Source of the DNA: Actinomycetes bacterium
Lineage (GTDB): Bacteria > Actinomycetota > Acidimicrobiia > Acidimicrobiales > SZUA-35
Assembly: GCA_024280015.1 (NCBI GenBank)
Contig: JAJRQY010000146.1
Location: 1-47,431 of the forward strand
Direction: 5' to 3'
Length of the DNA stretch: 47,431 bases
Of this stretch, positions 17,220 through 27,207 are shown piece after piece. Position numbers and translations under genes: made by a program. How positions within the stretch are numbered: the first letter of the stretch is position 1; the number at the start of each line of letters is the position of its first letter. Under the pieces are notes generated by a model. That model was not told where the DNA came from. It ran no database searches and worked only from the letters and a program-made list of their open reading frames with translations.

Positions 17220-20200
17220 TGACCCAGTGGATAAAAGAGACGGTCGACCCGGCTGCACGCAAGTGGGAAGAGTTCTACCGCAACCGTTTCCAACACGACA
17301 AGCGAGTGCGCACCACCCACGGAGTGAACTGCACCGGCAGCTGCTCCTGGGAAGTCTTTGTCAAGGACGGGATCGTGACCTGGGAACTCCAGGCCACCGA
17401 CTACCCCCAACTGGAAGCGGGACTCCCTCCCTATGAGCCACGGGGTTGCCAGCGCGGCATCTCCTACTCCTGGTACCTGTACTCCCCTATCCGGGTGAAG
17501 TACCCCTACGCCCGTGGCGTTCTGGTTGACATGTTCCGCGAAGCCAAGAAGGAATATCTTGGAGACGCCGTTGCCGCCTGGTCCAGCATCCAGGCTGACC
17601 CGGCCAAGCGCCAGCGCTACCAGCAAGCGCGAGGCAAGGGTGGTTTCCGCCGAATCTCTTGGGATGAAGCCCTGGAAATGGCCGGAGCTTCCACCGTTCA
17701 CACCATCAAAACTCATGGCCCGGACCGGGTGGCAGGCTTCTCCCCAATTCCCGCCATGTCCCAGGTCAGCTATGCCGCGGGCAGCCGCTTCATGTCACTC
17801 ATCGGCGGCGTGGTGCTGAGCTTCTATGACTGGTATTGCGACCTGCCGCCGGCATCACCGGAAGTCTGGGGCGAGCAGACCGATGTGCATGAGTCTGCCG
17901 ACTGGTACAACGCCCGTTTCGTCGCCGTCATGGGCGCCAACCTGAACATGACCCGTACTCCGGATGCCCACTTCATCTCCGAAGTTCGCCATGCGGGAGC
18001 AAAGCTCACCGTCTTCAGCCCCGACTTCTCTCAGGTGGCAAAGTTTGCCGACTGGTGGATCCCCTCTAACCCAGGTCAAGACACTGCCTTCTGGCTGGCT
18101 GTAGACCACGTACTACTCACCGAGCTCTATCACCAGCGCAAGGTGGACTACTTCGAGGACTATTCCCGTAAGTACACCGACATGCCCTTCCTGGTGGAAG
18201 TGAGCGACGGGAAAGCAGGCAAGTATTTGCGTGCTAACCGGGTTAGCACCTACGCCGACGTGCAAAACGGCGACTGGCAGCTGCTGGTATGGGACGAAGA
18301 GGTCAACGAAGTCCGGATGCCCAATGGCACCATCGGCAACCGTTGGGCCGACAATTCCCAGTACGAAGACGGCAAGGCCCGTTGGAATCTGGAAATGCAC
18401 GACTCGGTTCTTGGCACCGATATTACTCCTGGCATCAGCTTCATCGACAACAACGACAGCACCGTCTCCATTGGCTTCGACCTGTTCGGCGAAGGTGGCC
18501 AGGTCCAACGGTCGGTGCCAACCCGCACCATCCAGACCATCGATGGACCAGTTCAGGTCACCACCGTCTTTGACCTGCTCAATGCCCGCTTCGGTGTGGA
18601 ACGAGGCCTCGCAGGCTCTCACGCCATTGACTATGACGACGAAGCCGCCGCCTACACCCCGGCCTGGCAGGAGCAGTACAGCGGTATCTCTCGCGACACC
18701 GTGATCAAGTTTGCTCAAGAGTGGGGTCGCAATGGCGAGCTCACCAACGGCAAGAATATGATCATCATCGGTGCTGGTGCCAACCACTGGTATCACAACA
18801 ACCTCTTGTATCGAGCTGGCATCACTGCCCTCATGCTCACCGGTTCTGTCGGTATCAATGGTGGCGGCTTAGCTCACTATGTTGGCCAGGAGAAACTGGT
18901 AGCCCACGCATCCTGGGGTTCCATTGCCTTTGGTGCCGACTGGGGCATGGCTCCCCGTCATCAGAACACTCCGTCCTTCCACTATGTGCACTCTGACCAG
19001 TGGCGCTATGAGCGGGGCTACCGCGACTACGACTCTCTACCTGAGGACCATCCCGGAAACTTCGATCACACCCTGGACCATCAGGCTCGGGCCGTTCGAC
19101 AGGGCTGGCTCCCCTTCTTCCCCCAGTTCAAGGAAAACCCGTTGGACACGGTGCAAACGGCTCGCCGCAGTGGTGCCACCACCGACGACCAGCTCTCCGA
19201 GAACATCAAGGACCGGCTCGTCTCCGGCGACCTGGAACTCGCAATCGAGGATCCGGATGCCCCGGAAAATTGGCCACGAACCTGGTTTATCTGGCGAGGC
19301 AATGCCATTGGTACCTCGGCCAAGGGCCACGAGTTCTTCATGCGTCACTACCTTGGTACCACCTCAACCGCTATCGCCCGTGAACCCGTGGACCATGGAG
19401 TCACCGAAGTTCGCGTTCGAGAAGATGCCCCAATTGGCAAGATGGACCTGGTTGTTGACCTGAACTTCCGCATGGACACCACGGCGCTCTATTCCGACAT
19501 CGTGCTGCCTGCGGCCACCTGGTATGAGAAGGACGACCTCAATACCACCGACATGCACTCCTTCTTCAACCCAATGCAGGCGGCAGTGCCACCGGCATGG
19601 GAGTCCAAGCCCGACTGGGACATCTTCGTCAAGATTGCGGCCAAGGTTTCCGAGCTTTCACCCGGTCACCTACCGGCCGAGGTCGAAGACGTTGTCATGC
19701 AACCGCTGGTCCATGACTCGCCCGACGAGATCAGCCAGACCAAGGTTGGTGACTGGACCAAGGGCGAGGTTGAGCCTATTCCTGGTAAGACCATGCCCAA
19801 GTTCAAGGTGGTCAAGCGCAGCTACCGTCAACTCGAAGAGCAGATGACATCCCTCGGACTCGGGGTTCGCAACAATGGCGTCGGCGCCCACGGCCTCAGG
19901 GTCCAGGTTGATGACTTCTACGATGAACTTGCTCGTAAGCAACCCTATGGTCCCAGCTTGGCTGGCACCGACGATGCCCCCTTGCGTCCAACTCTGGAAC
20001 GAGGACGTCAGGTCGTCGAAGCCATTCTGGCTCTCGACCCCGCATCCAACGGCGAACTGGCCCACCGAGCCTTCCTTGCCGAAGAAAAGAAGACCGGCCT
20101 TGACCTGACCCACCTCGGAGCAGGACAACGAGACACCAGGATCACCTATCGAAACCTGATCTCTCAACCTCAACGCATCCTGACCACTCCGACCTGGAGT

Positions 20201-20860
20201 GGCAAGGTGGCCAAGGGTCGGGCCTATGCCCCCTTCACCCTGAACGTCGAGGACCTGATCCCGTGGCGGACCCTCACCGGTCGCCAGCACTACTACCTGG
20301 ATCATGAGATGTATCTGTCCTGGGGTGAGAGCCTTCCGGTGTACAAGCCACGGCCCGACCACGCAATGCTCAGTGAGACCGAGGCATCCTTGGCCGAAGG
20401 CCAAGATGGAGTGCTGTTCAACTTGATCACTCCCCACGGCAAGTGGTCCATCCACTCGACCTACTCAGAGAACGACCGGATGATGACCCTCTCTCGGGGT
20501 GGTTATCCGATCTGGATCAACAACAAGGACGCCAAGGCTCTCAATATTGAAGACAACGACTGGGTCGAGCTCTACAACGACAACGGTGTCTTCGTGCAAC
20601 GCTGCGTGACCTCGGCCAGGATCCCAAGCGGAACCGTCTTCTTGTACCACGCCACCGAACGAACCGTTGGTGTACCAATCTCACCCCTGAGAAAGAAGCG
20701 AGCGGGCATGAACAACTCGCTTACTCGGACCCGGTTAAAGCCTGTGCTGATGAGTGGCGGATACGCCCAATTCAGCTACGCCTTCAACTACTGGGGCCCA
20801 ACCGGTGTCAACCGAGACACGTTCGTATATCTCCGCCGCATTGATCGACCCGAATACTAG
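17219..20860 (+). CDS. narG: Respiratory nitrate reductase, alpha subunit NarG
   Basis: A 1213-residue Mo-bisPGD enzyme that reduces nitrate to nitrite; E. coli NarG has 1247 residues. It lacks a Tat signal, so it faces the cytoplasm. Seen: QHDKRVRTTHGVNCTGSCSW (the His plus three-Cys FS0 cluster region; the third Cys is further on in GCQRG), then SFYDWYCDLPPASPEVWGEQ, which includes the Asp region binding Mo in E. coli NarG, and GPDRVAGFSPIPAMSQVSYA. Later blocks also match E. coli closely (WYHNNLLYRAGI, ATWYEKDDLNTTDMHSF, LIPWRTLTGRQHYY, GKWSIHSTYSEN). The ATG overlaps the stop of the cytochrome gene, so the two are translated together. Confidence 0.98.
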   Translation: MTQWIKETVDPAARKWEEFYRNRFQHDKRVRTTHGVNCTGSCSWEVFVKDGIVTWELQATDYPQLEAGLPPYEPRGCQRGISYSWYLYSPIRVKYPYARGVLVDMFREAKKEYLGDAVAAWSSIQADPAKRQRYQQARGKGGFRRISWDEALEMAGASTVHTIKTHGPDRVAGFSPIPAMSQVSYAAGSRFMSLIGGVVLSFYDWYCDLPPASPEVWGEQTDVHESADWYNARFVAVMGANLNMTRTPDAHFISEVRHAGAKLTVFSPDFSQVAKFADWWIPSNPGQDTAFWLAVDHVLLTELYHQRKVDYFEDYSRKYTDMPFLVEVSDGKAGKYLRANRVSTYADVQNGDWQLLVWDEEVNEVRMPNGTIGNRWADNSQYEDGKARWNLEMHDSVLGTDITPGISFIDNNDSTVSIGFDLFGEGGQVQRSVPTRTIQTIDGPVQVTTVFDLLNARFGVERGLAGSHAIDYDDEAAAYTPAWQEQYSGISRDTVIKFAQEWGRNGELTNGKNMIIIGAGANHWYHNNLLYRAGITALMLTGSVGINGGGLAHYVGQEKLVAHASWGSIAFGADWGMAPRHQNTPSFHYVHSDQWRYERGYRDYDSLPEDHPGNFDHTLDHQARAVRQGWLPFFPQFKENPLDTVQTARRSGATTDDQLSENIKDRLVSGDLELAIEDPDAPENWPRTWFIWRGNAIGTSAKGHEFFMRHYLGTTSTAIAREPVDHGVTEVRVREDAPIGKMDLVVDLNFRMDTTALYSDIVLPAATWYEKDDLNTTDMHSFFNPMQAAVPPAWESKPDWDIFVKIAAKVSELSPGHLPAEVEDVVMQPLVHDSPDEISQTKVGDWTKGEVEPIPGKTMPKFKVVKRSYRQLEEQMTSLGLGVRNNGVGAHGLRVQVDDFYDELARKQPYGPSLAGTDDAPLRPTLERGRQVVEAILALDPASNGELAHRAFLAEEKKTGLDLTHLGAGQRDTRITYRNLISQPQRILTTPTWSGKVAKGRAYAPFTLNVEDLIPWRTLTGRQHYYLDHEMYLSWGESLPVYKPRPDHAMLSETEASLAEGQDGVLFNLITPHGKWSIHSTYSENDRMMTLSRGGYPIWINNKDAKALNIEDNDWVELYNDNGVFVQRCVTSARIPSGTVFLYHATERTVGVPISPLRKKRAGMNNSLTRTRLKPVLMSGGYAQFSYAFNYWGPTGVNRDTFVYLRRIDRPEY

Positions 20861-20872
20861 GAGCCAGTTGTC

Positions 20873-22396
20873 ATGAGAGTACGCGCTCAAATGAGCATGC
20901 TTTTCCACCTCGATAAGTGCATTGGTTGCCATACCTGCTCCGTCGCCTGCAAGAACCTGTGGACGGACCGCGAAGGCGCCGAGTACATGTGGTGGAACAA
21001 TGTGGAGACCCGACCAGGGACCGGCTATCCGGTCGGTTGGGAAGACCAGGACCACTACAAGGGTGGCTGGAAGCGAGACAAGAAGGGCAAGCTCAAGCTG
21101 ACCCTGCACTCCAAGGGTGGCGGTGTTGCCAAGGCCTTCTATAACCCTTCCTTGCCCGAGCTTGAAGACTATTACGATCCATTCACCTTCAAGTACGGCG
21201 ACCTTTTCACCGGCCCAGCTCAAGAGCAACAGGCAACGGCTATTCCGATCTCCAAGATCACTGGCCAGCCGGTTGAGATCAGTAGTGGTCCCAACTGGGA
21301 CGATGACCTTGGCGGGTCCGATACCTACGCCAAGAATGATGTTTCCATGCAGGGCGTGACCCAAGAGGTCCGAGCCCAGATGGAAGAGCTGGAACGGGTG
21401 GTCATGAACTACCTGCCCCGCATCTGCAACCACTGTCTGAACCCAGCCTGTGTCGGCGCTTGCCCGTCAGGAGCGATCTACAAGCGAGCCGAAGACGGCG
21501 TCGTCTTGGTCAACGAAGACAAGTGTCGAGGTTGGCGCCAGTGTGTTTCGGCCTGCCCATACAAGAAGGTCTACTACAACTGGACCACCGGCAAATCCGA
21601 GAAGTGCATCTTGTGCTTCCCCCGCATGGAAACCGGCCAGGCTCCAGCCTGTGCTCACTCTTGTGTTGGTCGCATCCGCTACATGGGCGTCTTACTTTAT
21701 GACGCCGACAAGATCGAGGAAATGGCTTCCAGCCCCGAGGACGAACTTCTCCAGGCCCAGATGGACATGATCTTGGATCCCAACGACCCTCAGGTCATCG
21801 CAGCGGCCAAGGCCTCAGGAATTGATGACGGCTGGATGGATTCGGCCCGGCGCTCACCGGTCTACCGGTTCGTGAAGGATTGGGGCCTCGCCCTGCCTCT
21901 ACACCCCGAATACCGCACCGGCGCCATGATGTTCTACATCCCACCACTGTCCCCCATTGTCAGCACCATCGAAGAGGGACTGGTCCGCCTGGACCTGCCA
22001 AGCGAGCGTCGAGACTTCGAATTGCTGGATGAACTGGACAAGGCGCGTATGCCCGTTCAGTACCTGGCCAATCTCTTCTCCATTGGAGATCAAGAGCCAA
22101 TTCGGCACATCCTCAAGAAAATGCTGTCGGTTCGCAGCTACAAGCGTCGACAAAGCGTTGACAATGCGGCAACAGGTCAGGTTGATCAGGCAACGATTGA
22201 CATGCTGGCTGACGCTGGCCTGGATGAGCAGATGGCGGAAGACATCTACCGTCTTACCACCTTGCCAACGATTGAAGACCGCTTTGTCTTCCCGCCCTAC
22301 CATCGTGAGGTCGCAATCGAAGAACTCAACGACCCTCTCAGCGCCAAGGGCAGTACTGGCTTTGGCTACCTGGCCTCACCGAAGCGTGGCGCCTGA
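20873..22396 (+). CDS. narH: Respiratory nitrate reductase, beta subunit NarH
   Basis: A 507-residue electron-transfer subunit with four Fe-S clusters (E. coli NarH 512). Cys motifs in order: CIGCHTCSVACKN, CNHCLNPACVGACPSG, CRGWRQCVSACP and CILCFPRM...CAHSCVGR. As in E. coli, Trp replaces one Cys in the third motif, which fits one [3Fe-4S] cluster. It passes electrons from the NarI hemes to the NarG cluster FS0. An AGGAG site overlaps the narG stop and lies 9 bases before the ATG. The C-terminus is about the usual length. Its stop overlaps the narJ start (TGATG). Confidence 0.98.
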   Translation: MRVRAQMSMLFHLDKCIGCHTCSVACKNLWTDREGAEYMWWNNVETRPGTGYPVGWEDQDHYKGGWKRDKKGKLKLTLHSKGGGVAKAFYNPSLPELEDYYDPFTFKYGDLFTGPAQEQQATAIPISKITGQPVEISSGPNWDDDLGGSDTYAKNDVSMQGVTQEVRAQMEELERVVMNYLPRICNHCLNPACVGACPSGAIYKRAEDGVVLVNEDKCRGWRQCVSACPYKKVYYNWTTGKSEKCILCFPRMETGQAPACAHSCVGRIRYMGVLLYDADKIEEMASSPEDELLQAQMDMILDPNDPQVIAAAKASGIDDGWMDSARRSPVYRFVKDWGLALPLHPEYRTGAMMFYIPPLSPIVSTIEEGLVRLDLPSERRDFELLDELDKARMPVQYLANLFSIGDQEPIRHILKKMLSVRSYKRRQSVDNAATGQVDQATIDMLADAGLDEQMAEDIYRLTTLPTIEDRFVFPPYHREVAIEELNDPLSAKGSTGFGYLASPKRGA

Positions 22397-22926
22397 TGAG
22401 CAACGAGCCTCTCCACCCGGCTCTCGCTATTGCCGTTGGCTTCCGCTACCCGCGGCCCGATTCGCTTGAACTTCTCACCGACGTCGTTGCCAAGACTCGC
22501 GGAGTCATCCACCGGCACCTGCAACAGTTCCTCGACGAGATCAGCAAGTTATCGCTGGCTGAGTGGGAGGAACTGCACACCTCGACCCTGGATCTCTCAT
22601 CCCTGTTTGTCCCCTACGTCGGCCACGTCCAGTGGGGTGACAATTACAAGCGAGGCGAGTTCATGGCCGAGCTCAAGGGAGCCATGCGAAATGACGGCAT
22701 CGCGCTTGATGGGGAACTTCCGGATCATCTCGAACCGATCATGCGTTACTTGGCAGTCTCCTCATCACCAATGGCTGAACTCGTTGACGTCCTTCCTGGG
22801 GCAATGACTCATATGGAGAAGACACTCAAGATCGCCTCTCCCAAGAACCCCTACCTACACCTTCTGGCGGCAACAACCGCCCTCGTCGCCGACCTACGGC
22901 CTCTCACGATTGGATCCCGCCGATGA
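22396..22926 (+). CDS. narJ: Nitrate reductase assembly chaperone NarJ
   Basis: A 176-residue TorD/NarJ-family chaperone that binds apo-NarG and allows Mo cofactor insertion and membrane docking; it is not part of the final enzyme. The family pattern is visible in AVGFRYPRPDSLELL at the N-terminus, LSLAEWEELHTSTLDLS, and PDHLEPIMRYLAV in the middle, which corresponds to the conserved PDHLxxxLEFL of NarJ. It overlaps narH at its start (TGATG) and narI at its end (ATGA), giving the standard narGHJI arrangement. Confidence 0.92.
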   Translation: MSNEPLHPALAIAVGFRYPRPDSLELLTDVVAKTRGVIHRHLQQFLDEISKLSLAEWEELHTSTLDLSSLFVPYVGHVQWGDNYKRGEFMAELKGAMRNDGIALDGELPDHLEPIMRYLAVSSSPMAELVDVLPGAMTHMEKTLKIASPKNPYLHLLAATTALVADLRPLTIGSRR

Positions 22927-23672
22927 CCAGTAACGACTTCCTCTTTGGCGTCATTCCTTATGTGGTGGGCGTCCTTGCCATCATCGTCACCATCCTGCGC
23001 TGGCGCATGAGGCAGTTCACTGTCTCCTCCCTCTCCTCCCAGCTGTTGGAGAGCCGTAAGCTGTATTGGGGCTCCATCCCCTTCCATTGGGGCTTGTCCA
23101 TCATCCTGACCCTCCACTTCATCGCCCTGATCATTCCTCAGGCCTTCGAACTGTGGAATGGTGCACCGCTCCGCCTCTACCTGCTGGAAATAACCGGCTT
23201 GGCCCTTGGATTGTGGGCCCTCTTTGGTATCTGCGTCCTAATCTGGCGCCGTTATTCTGACCAGCGAGTCATGACGGTCACCACCAAATCTGACCTGCTG
23301 GTGCTCGGCGTCGTTCTGGTTCAGATCATCACCGGTGTCTGGATCGCCATTGGCTATCGCTGGGGCTCCTATTGGGGAACCGCAGTCTTTGTTCCTTATG
23401 TGCGTTCCTTGTTCTACTTCCAGCCCAACCCAGATCTGGTCGCCGCCCTGCCATGGGTTCTCAAGACTCACGTCTTGTCATTCTTTGCCTTCTTGGCTGT
23501 CTTCCCCTTCACCCGCCTGGTTCACATCATCACCCTTCCCCTTCAATACTTCGCCCGTCCGTGGCAGAAGGTTGTTGCCAACAGGACCCCATCCACCCCG
23601 GACTTCGAGCCAAACACCACCGGAGGCTCGCGGGCCCCCGTGGTTGTCGGTGCCGACGACTCCCGGGTCTAG
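22923..23672 (+). CDS. narI: Respiratory nitrate reductase, gamma subunit NarI (diheme cytochrome b)
   Basis: A 249-residue membrane protein with five hydrophobic segments. Two His pairs expected to ligate the b hemes are visible: FHWGLSIILTLHFIAL and KTHVLSFFAFLAVFPFTRLVH (two His at each end of a helix). NarI oxidises quinol at the outer face and feeds NarH. The tail after the last helix (about 35 residues) is polar and Pro/Thr-rich. It overlaps narJ by 4 bases. A short CGTGA/TCACG hairpin lies between it and the first transporter gene (23701-23717), which might lower transporter expression but is weak. Confidence 0.95.
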   Translation: MTSNDFLFGVIPYVVGVLAIIVTILRWRMRQFTVSSLSSQLLESRKLYWGSIPFHWGLSIILTLHFIALIIPQAFELWNGAPLRLYLLEITGLALGLWALFGICVLIWRRYSDQRVMTVTTKSDLLVLGVVLVQIITGVWIAIGYRWGSYWGTAVFVPYVRSLFYFQPNPDLVAALPWVLKTHVLSFFAFLAVFPFTRLVHIITLPLQYFARPWQKVVANRTPSTPDFEPNTTGGSRAPVVVGADDSRV

Positions 23673-23739
23673 CAACACCCTCTCATCAAAACACTCTCGT
23701 GACCCGATTCACGGGCACTGAATAGGAGCAAGCTCAGCT

Positions 23740-25323
23740 ATGAGCAACGAAAAGGTCATGAACGGTTCGGCCGCAGGGGACGGGGGTCCTGACGGTGGGC
23801 CACCGAAACTCTTGGACCTAGGACAAGAACGGATCAGGACGCTCCACTATACGTGGATCGCCTTCTTCATGACGTTCTACGTCTGGTTCAACCTGGCGCC
23901 ACTGGCCACCACCATCATCGACACGGTTGACGGGCTAGAAAAGGAACACCTCAAGATCCTGGCCATCTCCAACGTGGCTCTCACCATCCCGGCCCGCATC
24001 ATTGTTGGTGCCTTGATCGACCGGTACGGCTCGCGGGTCGTCTTCTCCATCTTGATGGTGGTGATGGCCGTTCCCACCGTCGTCTTCGCCTTCTCCAACG
24101 GTTTCGTCCAGATGCTCATTGCCCGCCTGATCTTGAGTTCGGTCGGAGCCGGGTTTGTGGTCGGCATCAAGATGGTGGCCCAATGGTTCCCACCCAAGTA
24201 CATCGGCCGGGCCGAAGGCTTCTACGCCGGGTGGGGCAACTTTGGCTCCGCCTTCGCTGCCATGACCCTCCCCTGGGTAGCCCTGACGGTTATGGCCGAC
24301 TGGTTCAACCTCGGTGATGACGCCTGGCGCTGGGCCATGGCCTTGAACGGTGTCGTCATGGGCATCTACGGCGTCATGTACTACTTCCTGGTGAAAGATG
24401 TGCCCGAGGGCAAGACCCTGTTGAAGAGCCACAAGGCTCAACCAATGATGGTCACTTCCTACAATGCGCTCTGGCAGTACCTCTTGCAGTCCATCCCGTT
24501 GGTCGGCGCACTCGGTGTCTTGGCCTGGCGAGTTTCCAGCGTGAAGGTCGATGACAAGGTGGTGATGTCCAGCGGCATCCTCTATGCCATTTACGCCATA
24601 CTAACCCTGGTCTACGTCGGGCACGCTGTCCGCACCCTTCAGGTCAACCTCCCCTACCTCAAGGCCGGAGTTCCAGAAGAAGACAAGTACCACTTCGGTT
24701 CGGTGACAGCACTGAACTCCACCTACTTCGCCAACTTCGGTGCCGAGCTTGCGGTTGTCTCCATGCTGCCAGCCTTCTTCGAAGAAGTATTCTCGACCCT
24801 GACCAATTCCAGCGGAGGTCAGATTGTGACCGCAACGGTCGCTGGCCTCGTTGCTGCATCCTTTGCCTTTGTGAACCTGGTGGCACGGCCCCTTGGAGGC
24901 CTGCTCTCGGACAAGTTCGAAAGTCGCAAGAAGACCATGCTGGTTTACATCCTGGGGATCGGCTTCGGCTTCTTGGGTATGGCCATGATCGGCAAGGGCT
25001 CTGGCGATGACATCGTGCCTCGTTTCGGTGGGGTTGGTTGGCTGGTTATGGCCGTCATCATCACCATTGCCGCCTCGGTCTTCGTGCAGGGTGCTGAAGG
25101 ATCAACCTTCGCCATTATCCCAACGGTCAACAAGAAGATGACCGGCCAGATCGCCGGCATGGCCGGAGCCTACGGCAACGTCGGAGCAGTGATCTACCTG
25201 GTGATCTTCTCTCTCGTCGACTCCAGGACCTTCTTCTTCATCTTGTCTGCTGGCGCCTTTATCAGCTTTGCCATCACCTGGGCATTGATGGAAGACCCAA
25301 AGAACTCCCACGCCGAGGCCTAG
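23740..25323 (+). CDS. narK: Nitrate/nitrite transporter, NarK family (first copy)
   Basis: A 527-residue major facilitator protein with about 12 transmembrane segments. It has the nitrate-signature style motif GWGNFGSAFAAMTLP in helix 5, the IPARIIVGALIDRYGSRV loop between helices 2 and 3, and GNVGAVIYLVIFSLVD as the second nitrate signature in helix 11. An AGGAG site precedes the ATG. A paralogue follows at 25400. In Thermus and Paracoccus two NarK types work together, one importing nitrate with protons and one exchanging nitrate for nitrite. Which type this is cannot be decided by reading alone, though its longer N-terminus and central loop fit the NarK1 type. Confidence 0.9.
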   Translation: MSNEKVMNGSAAGDGGPDGGPPKLLDLGQERIRTLHYTWIAFFMTFYVWFNLAPLATTIIDTVDGLEKEHLKILAISNVALTIPARIIVGALIDRYGSRVVFSILMVVMAVPTVVFAFSNGFVQMLIARLILSSVGAGFVVGIKMVAQWFPPKYIGRAEGFYAGWGNFGSAFAAMTLPWVALTVMADWFNLGDDAWRWAMALNGVVMGIYGVMYYFLVKDVPEGKTLLKSHKAQPMMVTSYNALWQYLLQSIPLVGALGVLAWRVSSVKVDDKVVMSSGILYAIYAILTLVYVGHAVRTLQVNLPYLKAGVPEEDKYHFGSVTALNSTYFANFGAELAVVSMLPAFFEEVFSTLTNSSGGQIVTATVAGLVAASFAFVNLVARPLGGLLSDKFESRKKTMLVYILGIGFGFLGMAMIGKGSGDDIVPRFGGVGWLVMAVIITIAASVFVQGAEGSTFAIIPTVNKKMTGQIAGMAGAYGNVGAVIYLVIFSLVDSRTFFFILSAGAFISFAITWALMEDPKNSHAEA

Positions 25324-25399
25324 CAAGTATCAGGCTCGGCCAACGAAATCTAAGCAAAGCAACTTCCCGAAATACGACAAAACACGAAAGGAGCCCAGC

Positions 25400-27019
25400 A
25401 TGGCTGATATTGCCAACTGGGACGTAGAAGACGAAGCCTTCTGGGAATCCGAAGGTAAGAAAATTGCGTCCAAAAATCTCTGGATTTCGATCCCCAGCCT
25501 GCTGGTCGGCTTTGCCGTCTGGCTGTATTGGGGAATCATCACCGTCCAGATGCTCAACCTGGGTTTCCCGTTCGAGAAAGCGGAGTTGTTCACCATCACG
25601 GCCATCGCCGGTTTCACCGGTGCCACGCTGAGAATCCCCAACTCATTCTTCATCCGGATTGCCGGTGGTCGTAACACCATCTTCTTGACCACGGCCCTTC
25701 TGATGATCCCGGCCCTGGGCACCGGTATTGCCTTAACCAATCCTGATACTCCCCTGTGGGTCTTCCAGTTGCTTGCCTTCCTCAGTGGTATTGGTGGCGG
25801 TAACTTCGCCTCTTCAATGTCTAACATCAGCTTCTTCTACCCGAAGCGGATGCAGGGATACGCCCTGGGAATGAACGCTGGCCTCGGCAATGCTGGTGTG
25901 ACCACCATGCAAATCTTGATCCCGTTGGTCATGACTCGGGCCATGTTCGGAGGGAGCGGCCGGGCCCTGCAAAAGACTTCGGGAACCCTGCTCGGCAAGA
26001 TCCCCGAGGGCACGACCACCTATATTCAGAACGCCGGATTCATCTGGCTCGTCTTCCTGATTCCTCTGGCTTTCGCTGGTTGGTTCGGAATGAACAACAT
26101 TCGAGCGAGCCATGTATCACCCAACATTGGTGGCACTGTTCCGGCCTTCTCCAAGATGCTGCTCATGTTGGGTATCACCCTGATCCCGGCAGCCGTCGGC
26201 CTGTTCATCATCCTCCCTCAACCAACGGGACTGTTCGAGTCTCCCCCGTCCATCATCAAGTGGCCGGTGATCGCAGCGGTCCTGGTCGCCACCGTCTTCC
26301 TACTCAAGCTGATACCGGGTGAGGTTCATGACAGCCTGGATCGTCAGTACAAGATCTTCAACCACAAGCACACCTGGATCATGAGCATCATCTACACCAT
26401 GACCTTCGGTTCCTTCATTGGCTACGCCGCTGGATTCGGATTGGCCATCAAGGTGGTGTTTGGGTTCATGCACGGCGACATTGCCGCCGCCAGCCCTGAG
26501 GGAATCCACGAGTTAGCCAACCCCGACGGCCCCTCCGCCCTGACGTATGCCTGGATGGGACCCTTCATCGGGGCCCTGATCCGTCCAGTCGGTGGAATCA
26601 TCGCCGACAAGGTCGGTGGCGCCAGGGTGACCCAATGGGTGTCAATCATCATGACAATCAGTGCGTTGGGAGTGGCCTACTACTTGAAGCAGGCATACCA
26701 GACGGATACCCCGCAGGACTATTTTGTTCCCTTCCTGCTCCTGTTCCTAGTTCTCTTTGCCGCCACCGGAATCGGCAACGGATCAACGTTCCGGACCATC
26801 TCCCAGGTGTTTGACAAGGAACAAGCTGGGCCAGTGCTCGGTTGGACGTCCGCTGTCGCCGCCTATGGAGCATTCATTATTCCGGCCGAGTTCGGCAGCC
26901 AGATCAAGGCAGCAACCCCAGAGAACGCCTTGTTTGCTTTCGCTGTCTTCTACCTGCTCTGCGCTGCTCTCAACTGGTGGTACTACCTCGGACCCAAGGC
27001 CGAGTACCAGAACCCGTAG
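25400..27019 (+). CDS. narK2: Nitrate/nitrite transporter, NarK family (second copy)
   Basis: A 539-residue major facilitator protein, quite diverged from its neighbour. It shows GMNAGLGNAGVTTMQILIP (nitrate signature in helix 5), GATLRIPNSFFIRIAGGRNT in the helix 2-3 loop, and PVGGIIADKVGGARVTQW in the second half. The last residues (YYLGPKAEYQNP) resemble NarK2-type nitrate/nitrite antiporters. AAAGGAG lies upstream of the ATG at 25400. It closes the nar operon and is followed by a strong stem-loop. The pair probably supplies nitrate to the cytoplasmic NarG and removes toxic nitrite; no nitrite reductase is in this window. Confidence 0.88.
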   Translation: MADIANWDVEDEAFWESEGKKIASKNLWISIPSLLVGFAVWLYWGIITVQMLNLGFPFEKAELFTITAIAGFTGATLRIPNSFFIRIAGGRNTIFLTTALLMIPALGTGIALTNPDTPLWVFQLLAFLSGIGGGNFASSMSNISFFYPKRMQGYALGMNAGLGNAGVTTMQILIPLVMTRAMFGGSGRALQKTSGTLLGKIPEGTTTYIQNAGFIWLVFLIPLAFAGWFGMNNIRASHVSPNIGGTVPAFSKMLLMLGITLIPAAVGLFIILPQPTGLFESPPSIIKWPVIAAVLVATVFLLKLIPGEVHDSLDRQYKIFNHKHTWIMSIIYTMTFGSFIGYAAGFGLAIKVVFGFMHGDIAAASPEGIHELANPDGPSALTYAWMGPFIGALIRPVGGIIADKVGGARVTQWVSIIMTISALGVAYYLKQAYQTDTPQDYFVPFLLLFLVLFAATGIGNGSTFRTISQVFDKEQAGPVLGWTSAVAAYGAFIIPAEFGSQIKAATPENALFAFAVFYLLCAALNWWYYLGPKAEYQNP

Positions 27020-27080
27020 GGAGTTCTACTGGTTGAGCGGGTCCTTTGACCTTCTGCAGACCAGCCGGGCGACACAAACG

Positions 27081-27121
27081 AGAGGCGAGTCAAGGACTGG
27101 GAGAGTCCGAGGCTCGCCTCT
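27081..27121 (+). terminator. Stem-loop after the nar operon
   Basis: Outer arms AGAGGCGAG (27081-27089) and CTCGCCTCT (27113-27121) are perfect over 9 bp. An inner stem GGACT/AGTCC (27094-27098, 27104-27108) sits inside. It lies 62 bases after the narK2 stop and before the convergent flavoprotein, so it probably ends or protects the nar transcript. There is no long T-run (TTCTCG follows). Confidence 0.55.
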
Positions 27122-27207
27122 TCTCGCGTTACTGTCCGCCGCTCCCCCGCTCCCCGACGTTTTCGAGCGCTAGCGAGGAAACTCGCAGCAATCCAAAGGA
27201 TTGCCAA

